Source: Alloascoidea africana
Taxonomy: Eukaryota > Ascomycota > Alloascoideomycetes > Alloascoideales > Alloascoideaceae
Length of the DNA: 64,000 bases
NCBI GenBank assembly: GCA_030581615.1
Contig: JAKTTT010000002.1
Location: forward strand, 806,001-870,000
Reading direction: 5' to 3'
Below are positions 11,144 through 20,515 of the stretch, piece by piece. Position 1 is the first letter of the stretch. Each line of letters starts with the position of its first letter. The position numbers and the translations under genes were made by a program. The notes under the pieces are model-generated. The model saw nothing but the letters and a program-made list of their open reading frames with translations. It ran no database searches and was not told where the DNA came from.

Positions 11144-11220
11144 ATTTTTAATGAATAGCAATTTTTCTCAACTACAACTTTTGTAGGGATCCAAAAGCAT
11201 CAACATAAAAGAAAAAACAA

Positions 11221-11602
11221 TATGGCTAAAAACTAACAAGGCGTCTTACAGGTTGTAAGTATTTTTTTGGTTGTTCAGCAAGGTAAGCAAATTCAATATC
11301 TCTATTTTCACGAAGAGACAAGACCAAATTTCTTTCCTTATCACGCACAACACCATACTTTCTCAACCGGTCAAGATAGAGTTCATAACATGGCATATAA
11401 ACAGTTACAAAATCGTAAACCTGTGCATCGGACATTCCTTTTCCTGTAAGTCTGATCAAATCATGTTCTTGTTGAAGTCTCCAATTGTAGACAAAACGTA
11501 GGTCAACGGGATCAAGATAAACAAGTAAATCCAAATACTTCCATTAAGATCTATAACGCTTCAAACTGTCGTTTATTTGCAAAACATTGGCGAGTTTGTA
11601 CA
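11221..11602 (-). pseudogene. Truncated second copy of the TDA10 3' end
   Basis: This 380 bp stretch matches 17959-18338, the 3' end of the intact TDA10 gene, in the same orientation. It encodes roughly the last 120 residues of the kinase, including VYNWRLQQEHDLI, and then loses similarity. No Walker A part is present, so it cannot be a working kinase. The central 250 or so bases look identical in both copies, while the two edges differ at several sites, including the last codons. It forms the left boundary of the accessory island. Confidence 0.9.
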
Positions 11603-11686
11603 CCACACTGTAAATATTACTACCTTGGGTTTCTGGTATCCTGTGCTGCTTGTCTTGTCGTCTTTTTCTCGAATTCGGAAAATGAT

Positions 11687-12003
11687 TACAGTAAGCGAAG
11701 GAATAGCAACAAGTTGGAGAAGGCCTCAATCTGTTCTTCGATCTCTGACAAGACTTGCTTCATAATATGACTAAAATGTTCTCATCACATAATGACAGGT
11801 CGTTAGCCAATGGCCATTATTAGTGGCTCTTTTGCTTGTATGGATAACCACACATCATATTCCCTCCATCTCTGATCACCCCTGGTTTCTTCCTTAAATG
11901 AAGTTCGAATCCGCTGAGCTATTGTAATTTCGACCATAATCCGCTTAGATTGTTCGGCATTAGAGACCCTTGGACATATGCTTTCACAGTATTTGACAAA
12001 CAT
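11687..12003 (-). pseudogene. Possible gene relic or tiny two-exon gene
   Basis: A frame starting at ATG 12003 reads as a natural-looking helical protein (RIMVEITIAQRIRTSF, then WREYDVWLSIQ). After a possible intron with a GCTAAC branch and TTTTAG acceptor, a second protein-like stretch (MKQVLSEIEEQIEAF) runs to a stop near 11687. I do not recognise a family, and no donor site is convincing. It may be the remnant of a gene that came with its neighbour at 12167. Confidence 0.25.
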
Positions 12004-12166
12004 CCGTAACTAGGGAATTATTCTTCAGGTGATCGTGAGTCACCAAAAGTATTTCCAACACAATACCGTTTGGCTTTGCTCGGATCTGCAGTGGTTTTAA
12101 TTGCGAAAGATATCCGCGCTACTCTACATCATCAAACATCGCCATTTCTATTGTGATATTGGCAAG

Positions 12167-13825
12167 ATGGGTGGCCAAGCATTTGTGTCTAATGCTCAAG
12201 GGAACTTCTCGACACCGCGCATGCCGCCTGCGGTTTATTTCCACGTACGGGACCAGTGTATAGAGAAACTTGGAAGGCTCTACCGTTCTGTAGCTACTCC
12301 GGTTGAGGGTCCTGGGAAAACTAGTCATGGTGATGTCGACATCTTGGTTGCGGAGCCCAAGCAGCAGCAGCAGCAGCCACAGGTCAGTGGTGTAACTGCT
12401 GTAGATGCGCTAGATGTTATCGCTAGTGCCCTTGAGGCTGTTAAATCAATCAAGTCGCCTGGTAAAGATGATTTGTCGGCAAACCTAGCCATTCGATGGC
12501 CAGCCGACATGATACCCGAGATGGATGATCCAACCGACGACAGTACGGTCCAAAATATCCTCCAAGCTGTCCGAGATTCCCACACAAACGGTTATGGTGG
12601 CGCTTTATTTATCCAGGTGGATGTGCGAGTATGCTCGTCGGCTTCGAATCTGCGATGGCGTGCTTTCAAACACTCAAACGGAGACCTCTGGAATCTTCTA
12701 AGTAGCATCACTCGGCCTTACGGGCTGACAGCTGATGAGATGGGGTTACACCTACGACTTCCCAAATTCGAATTGGCCAACCGAGGGGAAAGTCGAGTGT
12801 TCCTGACCGACGACCCAGGTCAGACACTCGAGTTTCTGGGGTTGGAGGACTATCCCAGTTCTGGCGCATCGGTGGGCGATGGCGCTATACAATTGGGGCC
12901 GCAAAAAGGAAGGGACGGGGAAGAAGAGACAGCGGGTCGGATCGCAACTGATGAGGCTAACGACGAAGAGGATGAGGATGAGGATGATATCACCTCTCGA
13001 TCGTACCGTGGCCGTAACCTTCTAACTGGGAAGCTAACGGGGAGGCCAGTATGGACCGTGCCATTCCCGTCCGCTCAAGCCATGTTTGAGTATGTCAGCC
13101 AGTGTCGTCTGTTCTGGGTTTCCCCTGAAGCGCCGCCGGCACCAACTAGCGAGCCAGATATATCATTTACAACACTTCGGCCTAACGATCGACGACGTAT
13201 AGCGCAGAGGCCAATTTTTCGCCTATGGATCAACGAGTTTCTTCCCCAGTTGCGCGTTCAAGCTGCTGCTTACCAGGCCGCCATGGAAAGGCGAGTAAGT
13301 ACTGATCTCAATCATGTCGGGGAAACGGGCAGCACCAGCGAGGGAGCTGTGCGGCTGAACATGGAAAATGTCCCACCATTCCCATTCCCATATCCAACAT
13401 CCGCTCCACATACACGGCGGTCGATCCGGCGATGTGCGTATGTCTCGTTCCCCGGCTCCGAGGAACAGTATCGCGCCAAATTGCTCAAGTTTACCAATGA
13501 AGCCCTTGTGCTGACCATTAAGCACAACCTTAAAGCCTGGATCCCGGAGGTGGAGGGACAGACAACCCAAGAGAGAGGAGAATGCATTGGAGCATTTCGA
13601 CGCATTTTATTTAACGGTGTGAAGGGATTTGGAGTTAGCGAGGAGGAAGCCGATCCTGAATTCCCTCTTAGAGATGAGAGAGGCATCTGGATACCAGATA
13701 ACGTCAAGATTTTTGTCGAGACGAATTGGGAAGTGGTGGCCAAAAATGCAAAGGCCTTCTACGATGCACTGTATCAAAAGAAGATGGAGGGAAATAAGCG
13801 AAAGCCAGAGAGTACAGCAATTTGA
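12167..13825 (+). CDS. Nucleotidyltransferase-like protein of filamentous-fungal type
   Basis: This is a single-exon gene of 552 residues. The start at ATG 12167 is chosen because the protein then begins MGGQAF and continues with TPRMPPAVYFHVRDQC, as I recall from uncharacterised proteins of filamentous ascomycetes. KTSHGDVDILV near residue 55 resembles the G-S/H-x-D-x-D signature of the polymerase-beta nucleotidyltransferase fold. A CAG-coded Gln run and an acidic EDEDEDD segment follow. The function is unknown. The gene is visibly GC-richer than its neighbours and lies in an island bounded by duplicated TDA10 sequence beside a retroelement fossil. Horizontal transfer or retention of an ancestral gene are both possible. 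Confidence 0.75.
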   Translation: MGGQAFVSNAQGNFSTPRMPPAVYFHVRDQCIEKLGRLYRSVATPVEGPGKTSHGDVDILVAEPKQQQQQPQVSGVTAVDALDVIASALEAVKSIKSPGKDDLSANLAIRWPADMIPEMDDPTDDSTVQNILQAVRDSHTNGYGGALFIQVDVRVCSSASNLRWRAFKHSNGDLWNLLSSITRPYGLTADEMGLHLRLPKFELANRGESRVFLTDDPGQTLEFLGLEDYPSSGASVGDGAIQLGPQKGRDGEEETAGRIATDEANDEEDEDEDDITSRSYRGRNLLTGKLTGRPVWTVPFPSAQAMFEYVSQCRLFWVSPEAPPAPTSEPDISFTTLRPNDRRRIAQRPIFRLWINEFLPQLRVQAAAYQAAMERRVSTDLNHVGETGSTSEGAVRLNMENVPPFPFPYPTSAPHTRRSIRRCAYVSFPGSEEQYRAKLLKFTNEALVLTIKHNLKAWIPEVEGQTTQERGECIGAFRRILFNGVKGFGVSEEEADPEFPLRDERGIWIPDNVKIFVETNWEVVAKNAKAFYDALYQKKMEGNKRKPESTAI

Positions 13826-13946
13826 AGTTGCTGAGTGCGCAATAGATAAAAAAAACCTCGACATTCCTAAACTTGATCAATCTGCACGCTTAGCTTTGTT
13901 TTGTTTTCTCCTCTTCAAGTTCTATGTTTGGCGAATATACAGTGAC

Positions 13947-14137
13947 TTCCAAAACTGAGTACATAATTTTCTTAAAAGTTTTGAACCTCCATCACCACCC
14001 CTCCATCTTTCTTAGTTACATATTTTCTTTTTGCTAGTTTGAAATGTTTGGTAAGTGTTGTTTAGCACATGACTGGAATTATTGAGCTCCAGCTGTGGTG
14101 TGCGGATTGAGAGGAAATAGTATTTTTTTGAAGAAAA
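13947..14137. repeat. Left arm of a long imperfect inverted repeat
   Basis: The reverse complement of this stretch matches 17774-17945 over about 170-190 bases with scattered differences and small gaps. The arms share a core around CTCAATCCGCACACCAC. They enclose the Ty3/gypsy fossil. They could be terminal inverted repeats of an old element, or two solo repeats in opposite orientation. Confidence 0.8.
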
Positions 14138-14148
14138 TGGACTCAGTA

Positions 14149-14330
14149 TTGTTAGCCTTGGATGGGTGATCTCCTCACTCAGTAGTAGTGAGGCTTAGAT
14201 AGGTCTATATAAGTAGCCCATCTGTTCCCGCTTACGGGGAAGAATCAACGACTCTAGTGTTGTTTGTACCCTCTCGTCTTCTCGAACCCTTACAAGTATT
14301 GCTGCTGGTTAAATTACTTTAAATAAAATC
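14149..14330 (+). repeat. LTR-like sequence, probably solo
   Basis: Starting at TGTTAGCC, this AT-rich stretch has a TATA-like TCTATATAAG near 14200 followed by a C/T-rich leader, the layout of a yeast LTR. No second copy is seen in the window, so the call is weak. Confidence 0.3.
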
Positions 14331-14639
14331 TACATTCTTATCGTTTTCAGTACTTTCGATAGCTTCATTTTGCTTTCAAAACCTCTTCAATCCTTTTTGG
14401 CATAGTAGTTATAATATTATCACAAATAGAAGTTGTAATGTTTGTCAAAACCTGTTCAATTCTTTTTTCAAATTTGGTGCAGGTTTTGAATATGCTCTGA
14501 GTTCCATTCTCAAATATTGTCAAAGACAACCAGTTGGATCTAGCCTGGAAACTGAGTGATCATGCCAAAGTCTTGATATGATGCGTTTCAAGCCATTTCT
14601 TAGCATTGGTGAGTTTATTTTCTTACTGGATGTAATAAG

Positions 14640-17600
14640 GTTGCTATGTGCAAGAGACCTTGAGTCACACACAAAGACTACAAAGTCGCTTAGCTCACAA
14701 GACTAGAACAAAAGGAAAGGTTTAGTTGCTAAGTCGCCACAGACTAGAACACAAAGGACAGGTTTAGTTGATAGCTACGAATATATAAGGAAGAGACTTG
14801 TCCCCTTCTAGTGAAAAGGTCAAGCTCAGTTTAGACTGTTACTTGTACTTTAATTACACAAACCATATTCTACATTGTGAACCCAAACATATAATATGGA
14901 GGTCGTGTCAAAACTTCTCTATCTCTTTTTTACTCTCCTGGGATGGATGGTAGCCAACCAAGATTACCTGAACCTTCCTCAAATTGGACCATCATCCACC
15001 AGATTTGTGATTGAAGAGAAGACACCACAACAACCCACCGTTACTATCCTCAATTATCTTTCAGAAAACCTTTACGCCCTCAAAGACTACCTAGCCGCTC
15101 TGGTAATCATTGTCAGCTCCATCCCTCAACACCTCTCTTACGGTATTTCATTGACCCGTCAAACCGTGTCACCGTATGCAGAAGTTTCCTTATCCGTAGT
15201 TTCACGGGTACTGCAGGGAATCAGGTTCCTGCATAGCGTGTTTGCAGGACAACCGTTGACAGTGCGAGAAGGAGTGTGCTTCGTTCTCTTAGGCCTTAGT
15301 ATATTTGCTTATGCCAGACAAAGGGCCAAGAAGAGAAAGGACAAGAAAGAATCGTCCCCTCAGGCGACGACGGTCAACCTCGCGCAATCATTCCACTGGC
15401 AAGAGCCACCCGAGACTATAGTTTACGCCAATCGATCCCACGTCGCCCAGCCGCCCGAAGCCGTTTTTTATTACTTCCCACTAATGGAAGTACAAAATTT
15501 AAACAATAGGGTAGAACTTTGGATCAACATCTGGAAGGAACTTCGAAACAAAGAGTTCCATCCCAGCAAGGTTATACAAACTCTCTATTATCGATTATAC
15601 GGCAGTGATCATATCCCAAAATTTCAACAACATCTTGCAGAGTTTTCCCATACACCCTACTGATAAAGCTTTTGGAGGTTCCTGTGTCGACTAACGCAGT
15701 TAATTCTTGTCCATTTTCAAACTTGAGAAGCACGGTTGGGATAGTGGGTCTTTCCTTTTCGAAATTCGCATGGTTAATTTCGATTTTTTCCGAAAAGGAA
15801 AGACCCACTATCCCAACCGTGCTTCTCAAGTTTGAAAATGGACAAGAATTAACTGCGTTAGTCGACACAGGAGCCCCAAAAGCTTTATCAGTAGAAATCT
15901 CTTGAAGGACTTGGAAACAATTATCATCCAGGATCCTCAGAACTCAATGAGATGTGTTGAAACAGTGAGATCACAACCAGTGATTGAGCCAAACTACGTC
16001 TGCTCACTATCATTTATGGTTAACGGTTACAGCAACAAGGTATTTACTCACACATTCGCTGTGGAAGACATGGACGACAAGATCGGTTTGGGAGAAGACT
16101 TTTTTCACAAGTTTAAAATTAAAGTCGACTCTCTCAGAGACGCATATCACGCTAGGAGGTCGAAAGAAAGATACGAAAACCTCATCCAGCAATATGTCAC
16201 ACCAAATTTATATGAAGGAGAATTCACCTTGCCTGAACATAGCGAATTCGACTACCATATAAACTTAACCCAATCGTTTAAAACTATAAAGCCAAGGCCA
16301 CTAATCAAAATGAGCCTCGAGGATCAACAAGTGCTAAACGAAGTGGTTAATCGCTTATTGGCTAAAGGTTTTATTCAACAAGTTCCTTACACAGAAGCCT
16401 ACAGCGTTCCGTTCGTTGTTACTGGGAAGAAGAAAAGAGTGGTTATTGATTATCGACAATTAAATCAAATCACTTCAACCTTACCTACGACGCTCGAAAG
16501 CTGGGAGCATCTATTTGCGGGAGTTACAGGTAATATATATTTTCTAAATTGGATCTCACTAATGCTTACCATCACATAAGACTTTCAGATCAATCACAAA
16601 AATTCACTACGTTTAAGACGCCAAGCGGATTTTACAAATTTAGAGTGCTTCCCTTTGGACTCAAGAATGCCCCCGAGATTTTTTCGCGAGCAATTGCCAA
16701 GATTCTCCGCAAGCACGCGGATTATATAAGGATTGAACTTGATGATGTACTAATTTTTAGCAACGACATAGACGAGCACAAAAAACACTTGAAGGATGTT
16801 TTACAAACGTTAAGAGAGGCGAAGTTACATGTCAACAAAGATAAGTGTGAATTCTTCCAATCGAGAATCCAAACATATAATACTGGAACACTGCATTATC
16901 TACTTGTTTCCACCAATGAACCGAGAAGTTATTGTTCTAAAATTTTGCCACAAATATCAACTGCCCTATTACCTTCAATTTTCTAATGAAGCCCATGAGT
17001 ATAATGGCCAGTATCAATGTAAAAAAAGCTGCTAACTGTCACCGTTTTGTGGACCAGTTTTTTCCAGTCAGTTGCCTCTTCCAAGCCTGATAGCCTCTTT
17101 AATAGTAATCTATAAATTTAGGCCTTTTATGACTAAATAGCTTATTTCCAGTCTTCGAGAGTCCAGCATTTGTAGGATTGCGCAAAAAAATAATCTGGCT
17201 TTACGATGCCTCTTTGTGTCAACGCTGCTTTTGTAGTTTTGTACTCTATGGCGCTTAAACCGTCTTCTAACTGATTCCATAGAGGCGTGTTAATTAATCA
17301 TATTGGTGCAAAAATTTTGAATTTGCTAAGCGTTGTCTACCTTTTGAGATGTGATAGGTCTGATCATGAGTTGCAGTTCCGTAGAGGAAAGCCTTGGTTG
17401 TCTCCATCCCTTCGGTTGTTAAATCTCCAAAACTGATTTCCACTTAAACATAGTCTACTATGACACATTTGTGTTAGAAGTCACTTCTCTTGAGGTTTGT
17501 AATTTTTGAATACAAATTATGGCTTCACTTTTTAAAAATGTGAGAATTGGTCTGTTTTATAAGGTTGCAATGTGCAACCTACTTTGAGTCATCCAAAGAC

Positions 17601-17690
17601 TACAAAGTCACTTAGTTCACAGAATAGAACACAAAGGAAAGGTTTAGTTGCTGAGAATATATATGCACGTACCTGACTAAATAATCTAAG
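14640..17690 (+). mobile_element. Fossil Ty3/gypsy (Metaviridae) LTR retrotransposon, broken
   Basis: Direct repeats near 14640-14880 and 17563-17690 share TACAAAGTC and AAAGGTTTAGTTGCT segments and look like LTRs; the second is shorter or more diverged. Between them lie an open frame in the gag position (14896-15663; hydrophobic at its start, not a recognisable capsid), protease-like sequence around an LVDTG motif, and reverse transcriptase with VVIDYRQLNQI, LPFGLKNAP and DDVLIF motifs of the gypsy type. No RNase H or integrase is recognised. The element is broken in several places, and its repeats have diverged, so it is not recent. It sits inside the island, enclosed by the 13.9/17.8 kb inverted repeat. 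Confidence 0.88.
15661..15890. repeat. Near-perfect inverted repeat of about 100 bp inside the fossil
   Basis: The arms at about 15661-15761 and 15791-15890 are reverse complements with only a few differences, separated by roughly 30 bases. RNA from either strand would fold into a long hairpin. The arms carry protease-region sequence of the retroelement. Confidence 0.9.
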
Positions 17691-17773
17691 AAATAGTAGA
17701 GGATATCATATGCTTAGAAAAAGGTAGTGAATGAAAATGTATTTTAACCGACAACACTGAACCCATTTTTTTT

Positions 17774-17945
17774 TTTAAATACTATTTCCTCTCAATCCGC
17801 ACACCACGCCTGGAGCTCAATAATTCCAGTCATGTTCTAAACAACACTCATCAAACATTTCAACCTAGCAAAAAGTAAATGTGTAACTACAAAAATGGAG
17901 TGGTTGTGGTGACTGTTCAAAAAATCATTGTACCAGTTTTAAAAG
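17774..17945. repeat. Right arm of the long imperfect inverted repeat
   Basis: This is the partner of 13947-14137. It ends about 14 bases before the TDA10 direct repeat begins at 17959, so it lies exactly at the right edge of the island. Confidence 0.8.
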
Positions 17946-17958
17946 TAACTGTACAGTA

Positions 17959-18338
17959 TATGGCTAAAAACTAACAAGGCGTCTTACAATTTGTAAGTAA
18001 TTTTTGGTTGTTCAGCAAGGTAAGCAAATTCAATATCTCTATTTTCACGAAGAGACAAGACCAAATTTCTTTCCTTATCACGCACAACACCATACTTTCT
18101 CAACCGGTCAAGATAGAGTTCATAACATGGCATATAAACAGTTACAAAATCGTAAACCTGTGCATCGGACATTCCTTTTCCTGTAAGTCTGATCAAATCA
18201 TGTTCTTGTTGAAGTCTCCAATTGTAGACAAAACGTAGGTCAACGGGATCAAGATAAACAAGTAAATCCAAATATTTCCATAAAGATCTATAACGCTTCA
18301 AATTGTCATTTATTTGCAAAACATTCGCGAGTTCGTAC
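17959..18338. repeat. Right copy of the 380 bp direct repeat bounding the island
   Basis: This is the 3' part of intact TDA10 and matches 11221-11602 in the same orientation. The last TDA10 codons and the stop differ slightly between copies, so the original C-terminus of the gene cannot be told from the window alone. Confidence 0.9.
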
Positions 18339-18931
18339 CTTGGCAAGACCAAATCCTTTCTAGCCTTGTTGTCGTTGTAAAAAGCAGCAAGCGCCTCAGG
18401 TTTCAACGGCTGGAACCCAACGAACCACCCTTCCACAATCACAATGTCCAGTTGTGGAGTATCGGGCTCTCTTTTCAAAACCTGCCATTGCTTCACAGGA
18501 TAGCGATCTCCAGTACCTGCAAAAGCAGACTTGTCATATCTGGGGATGAGCAACTGGTTGCGAGGGTTTCGTGAGTCGTTCCAGCGCACAAGTTCATCAA
18601 ACACGTTTAGTGCAAACTTGAGATCGTGGGTCCCTGGCAAACCCCTATGTTTGAGCAAAAGGTTGCTGGGATACTTGCGAGTCAACCGTTGTTGGTCCTC
18701 CCTCGTCAAATACAGATCGTCGATGGATATGTCGATCGCATTAAAGTTATGGGCTTTCAGGTATGTAACGAGCTGGGTGGCCAGAGTCGACTTTCCTGAT
18801 CCTTGAGCACCCGAGATGCCCAAAAACACAGGCTTGTTCACATAGTGCTTTGCCTTGTTGGCCTTGATTGTGGTGAGATAGGGATGGAGAAAGTTGAGAG
18901 TGGTGGTGAATGCAGGGTTTGAGTATGCCAT
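17984..18931 (-). CDS. TDA10: Tda10-type P-loop kinase (glycerate-kinase-like)
   Basis: This is an intact single-exon gene of 315 residues. The Walker A motif GAQGSGKST lies at about residues 41-49, followed by IDDLYLT, HRGLPGTHD and IPRYDKS, then VEGWFVGF. These are conserved between S. cerevisiae Tda10 (YGR205W) and plant glycerate kinases, which phosphorylate glycerate to 3-phosphoglycerate. The substrate in yeast is not settled. The C-terminal third includes YNWRLQQEHDLI and is duplicated at 11221-11602. In the likely ancestral arrangement its 3' end faced the coiled-coil gene now 6.8 kb away. Confidence 0.92.
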   Translation of the reverse strand: MAYSNPAFTTTLNFLHPYLTTIKANKAKHYVNKPVFLGISGAQGSGKSTLATQLVTYLKAHNFNAIDISIDDLYLTREDQQRLTRKYPSNLLLKHRGLPGTHDLKFALNVFDELVRWNDSRNPRNQLLIPRYDKSAFAGTGDRYPVKQWQVLKREPDTPQLDIVIVEGWFVGFQPLKPEALAAFYNDNKARKDLVLPRYELANVLQINDNLKRYRSLWKYLDLLVYLDPVDLRFVYNWRLQQEHDLIRLTGKGMSDAQVYDFVTVYMPCYELYLDRLRKYGVVRDKERNLVLSLRENRDIEFAYLAEQPKITYKL

Positions 18932-19356
18932 TTTCTTGCAGAGCGTTAACCAAGTCTGAAAGAAAGAAAGGTGTTAAAAAAAGGGGAGGAAAACGAGAAA
19001 AGGAGGTGAATTGGTCCTTTTGTTTTGTTACTTGCCTTTTATATATAGTTCCAGGGTACTTATAATAACACGGGATGGAGGAAGAGAAGCAGGCTGGTTG
19101 TAACCATGGACAGTTTTGGTTTATTTACGTTTTACTATGCCTGGTAGGAAATATTCCAGTTCCTCATTCATCTACCGACATTTTGTGAGATGCGATTTGC
19201 TGATTACAATTGAGAACCAAAGCATCAACTTTGCCAATGATTTTTTTCTTTTCTATTTCCTATATCTTTTTGTTTTTTTCATGTCTTTTGGTTTAAACAA
19301 CTTTTATTTTGGTTTCTATCAGCACAAGCTCCCGCAAACACCCGCAGGATGTTTAA
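18932..19356. other. Intergenic region between ETF-beta end and TDA10 start
   Basis: The 425 bases include an AT-rich stretch with TATATATAG near 19040, which could be the TDA10 TATA element (minus strand), and T-rich sequence downstream of ETF-beta. I see no gene. Confidence 0.4.
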
Positions 19357-20424
19357 TCAGATCAAGCTCTTTTCTTTAAGCTTGCTGACCAACTCATCAA
19401 CGTTCTCCACTTTAATACCTGCAGAACGGCTTGGAGGTTCGGAAAGAGACACAACTTCCAGTCTGTTTTCAACTTCAACACCGAGATCAGAGGGCTTGAT
19501 TTTTTCTAAAGGCTTTTTCTTGGCCTTCATGATATTGGGCAGTGTTGCATAACGAGGTTCATTGAGACTATGCACAGAGGGGTTAGAGAGACAACTTGAT
19601 ATGTCAAGGGAACAATAGCATGTAGGACATACCGCAAATCTGTAGTAATGATGAGAGGCAGCTTGGCAGAGATGGTTTCGGAACCACCATCAATCTCTCG
19701 AGTAACTGTGATTTTGTCACCTTCAATCTTGACCTCACTGGCATTTGTGGCCTAAGTACACCGTGTTAGCAAAAATTATCAAGTTATAATGAGGCCAATC
19801 CAAGAGATGTATACATACCTGAGGCCATTTCAAAAGTCCGGCAAGAATCTGACCGGTTTGGTTGGAGTCATCATCAACGGCCTGTTTACCCAAAATGACC
19901 AATTGAGATTCTTTCTTCTCCACAACCTTGGCCAAGAGCTTTGCAACGCTCAGAGGCTCAACGTCTTTATCCCCAACATCGATAAGTGTGGAGGTGTCGG
20001 CACCCTTGGCCAATCCCACACGGAGAATATCTTGAGCTTTTGAGGATCCAATAGTAACGAGGTGGATATTGTCGACCAGACCCTTATTGTTCTCCTTAAT
20101 TTTAACAGCTTCTTCGACCTAAATGAGGGTGGTGAGCAAAAAAGGGGGAGAGGGAGAGGGGGAGGGTGTTACTATTGAGGATTTCGGAATTTGGTTCCTA
20201 GCTTTCATTTTTTTTCATTGGGCACACACACACAGCAGGTGAGCTAAACCGCAGAAAGCAGGTGGGAGAGCACCTCACACACATACCGCAATATCGTCAA
20301 AAGGGTTTATGCTGAACTTGACGCCCTGGGTGACGACGCCGGTGTTTGTTTTGTTGATACGGGGCTTTGTGGCAAAGTCGATGACTCTCTTGACGGGGAC
20401 GAGGATCTTCAATTTGGAGGACAT
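19357..20424 (-). CDS. CIR1: Electron transfer flavoprotein subunit beta
   Basis: Four exons (20424-20287, 20118-19819, 19751-19633, 19567-19357) give 255 residues, the usual ETF-beta length. The start [35 protein letters not shown], the loop [15 protein letters not shown] and [20 protein letters not shown] are family hallmarks. ETF is a matrix FAD/AMP-binding heterodimer passing electrons from acyl-CoA and other dehydrogenases to ETF-ubiquinone oxidoreductase. As in other ETF-beta proteins, there is no classical cleavable presequence. All three introns have GTATGT-type donors. The upstream gene on the same strand stops only 91 bases before this ATG. Confidence 0.95.
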
Positions 20425-20515
20425 TGTGGGCGGGATCAAGATAGAGCTGGAAGTTGGAGCTGGAGCAGGAGGGTGTGGAGAAAAGAGACCGAGGAAGCGC
20501 CGCGGTCACCCGCAC

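Noticed and set aside
11900-11920. GTTCGAATCC, resembling a tRNA B box
   Set aside because: No pairing T-arm, no A box and no acceptor stem around it.
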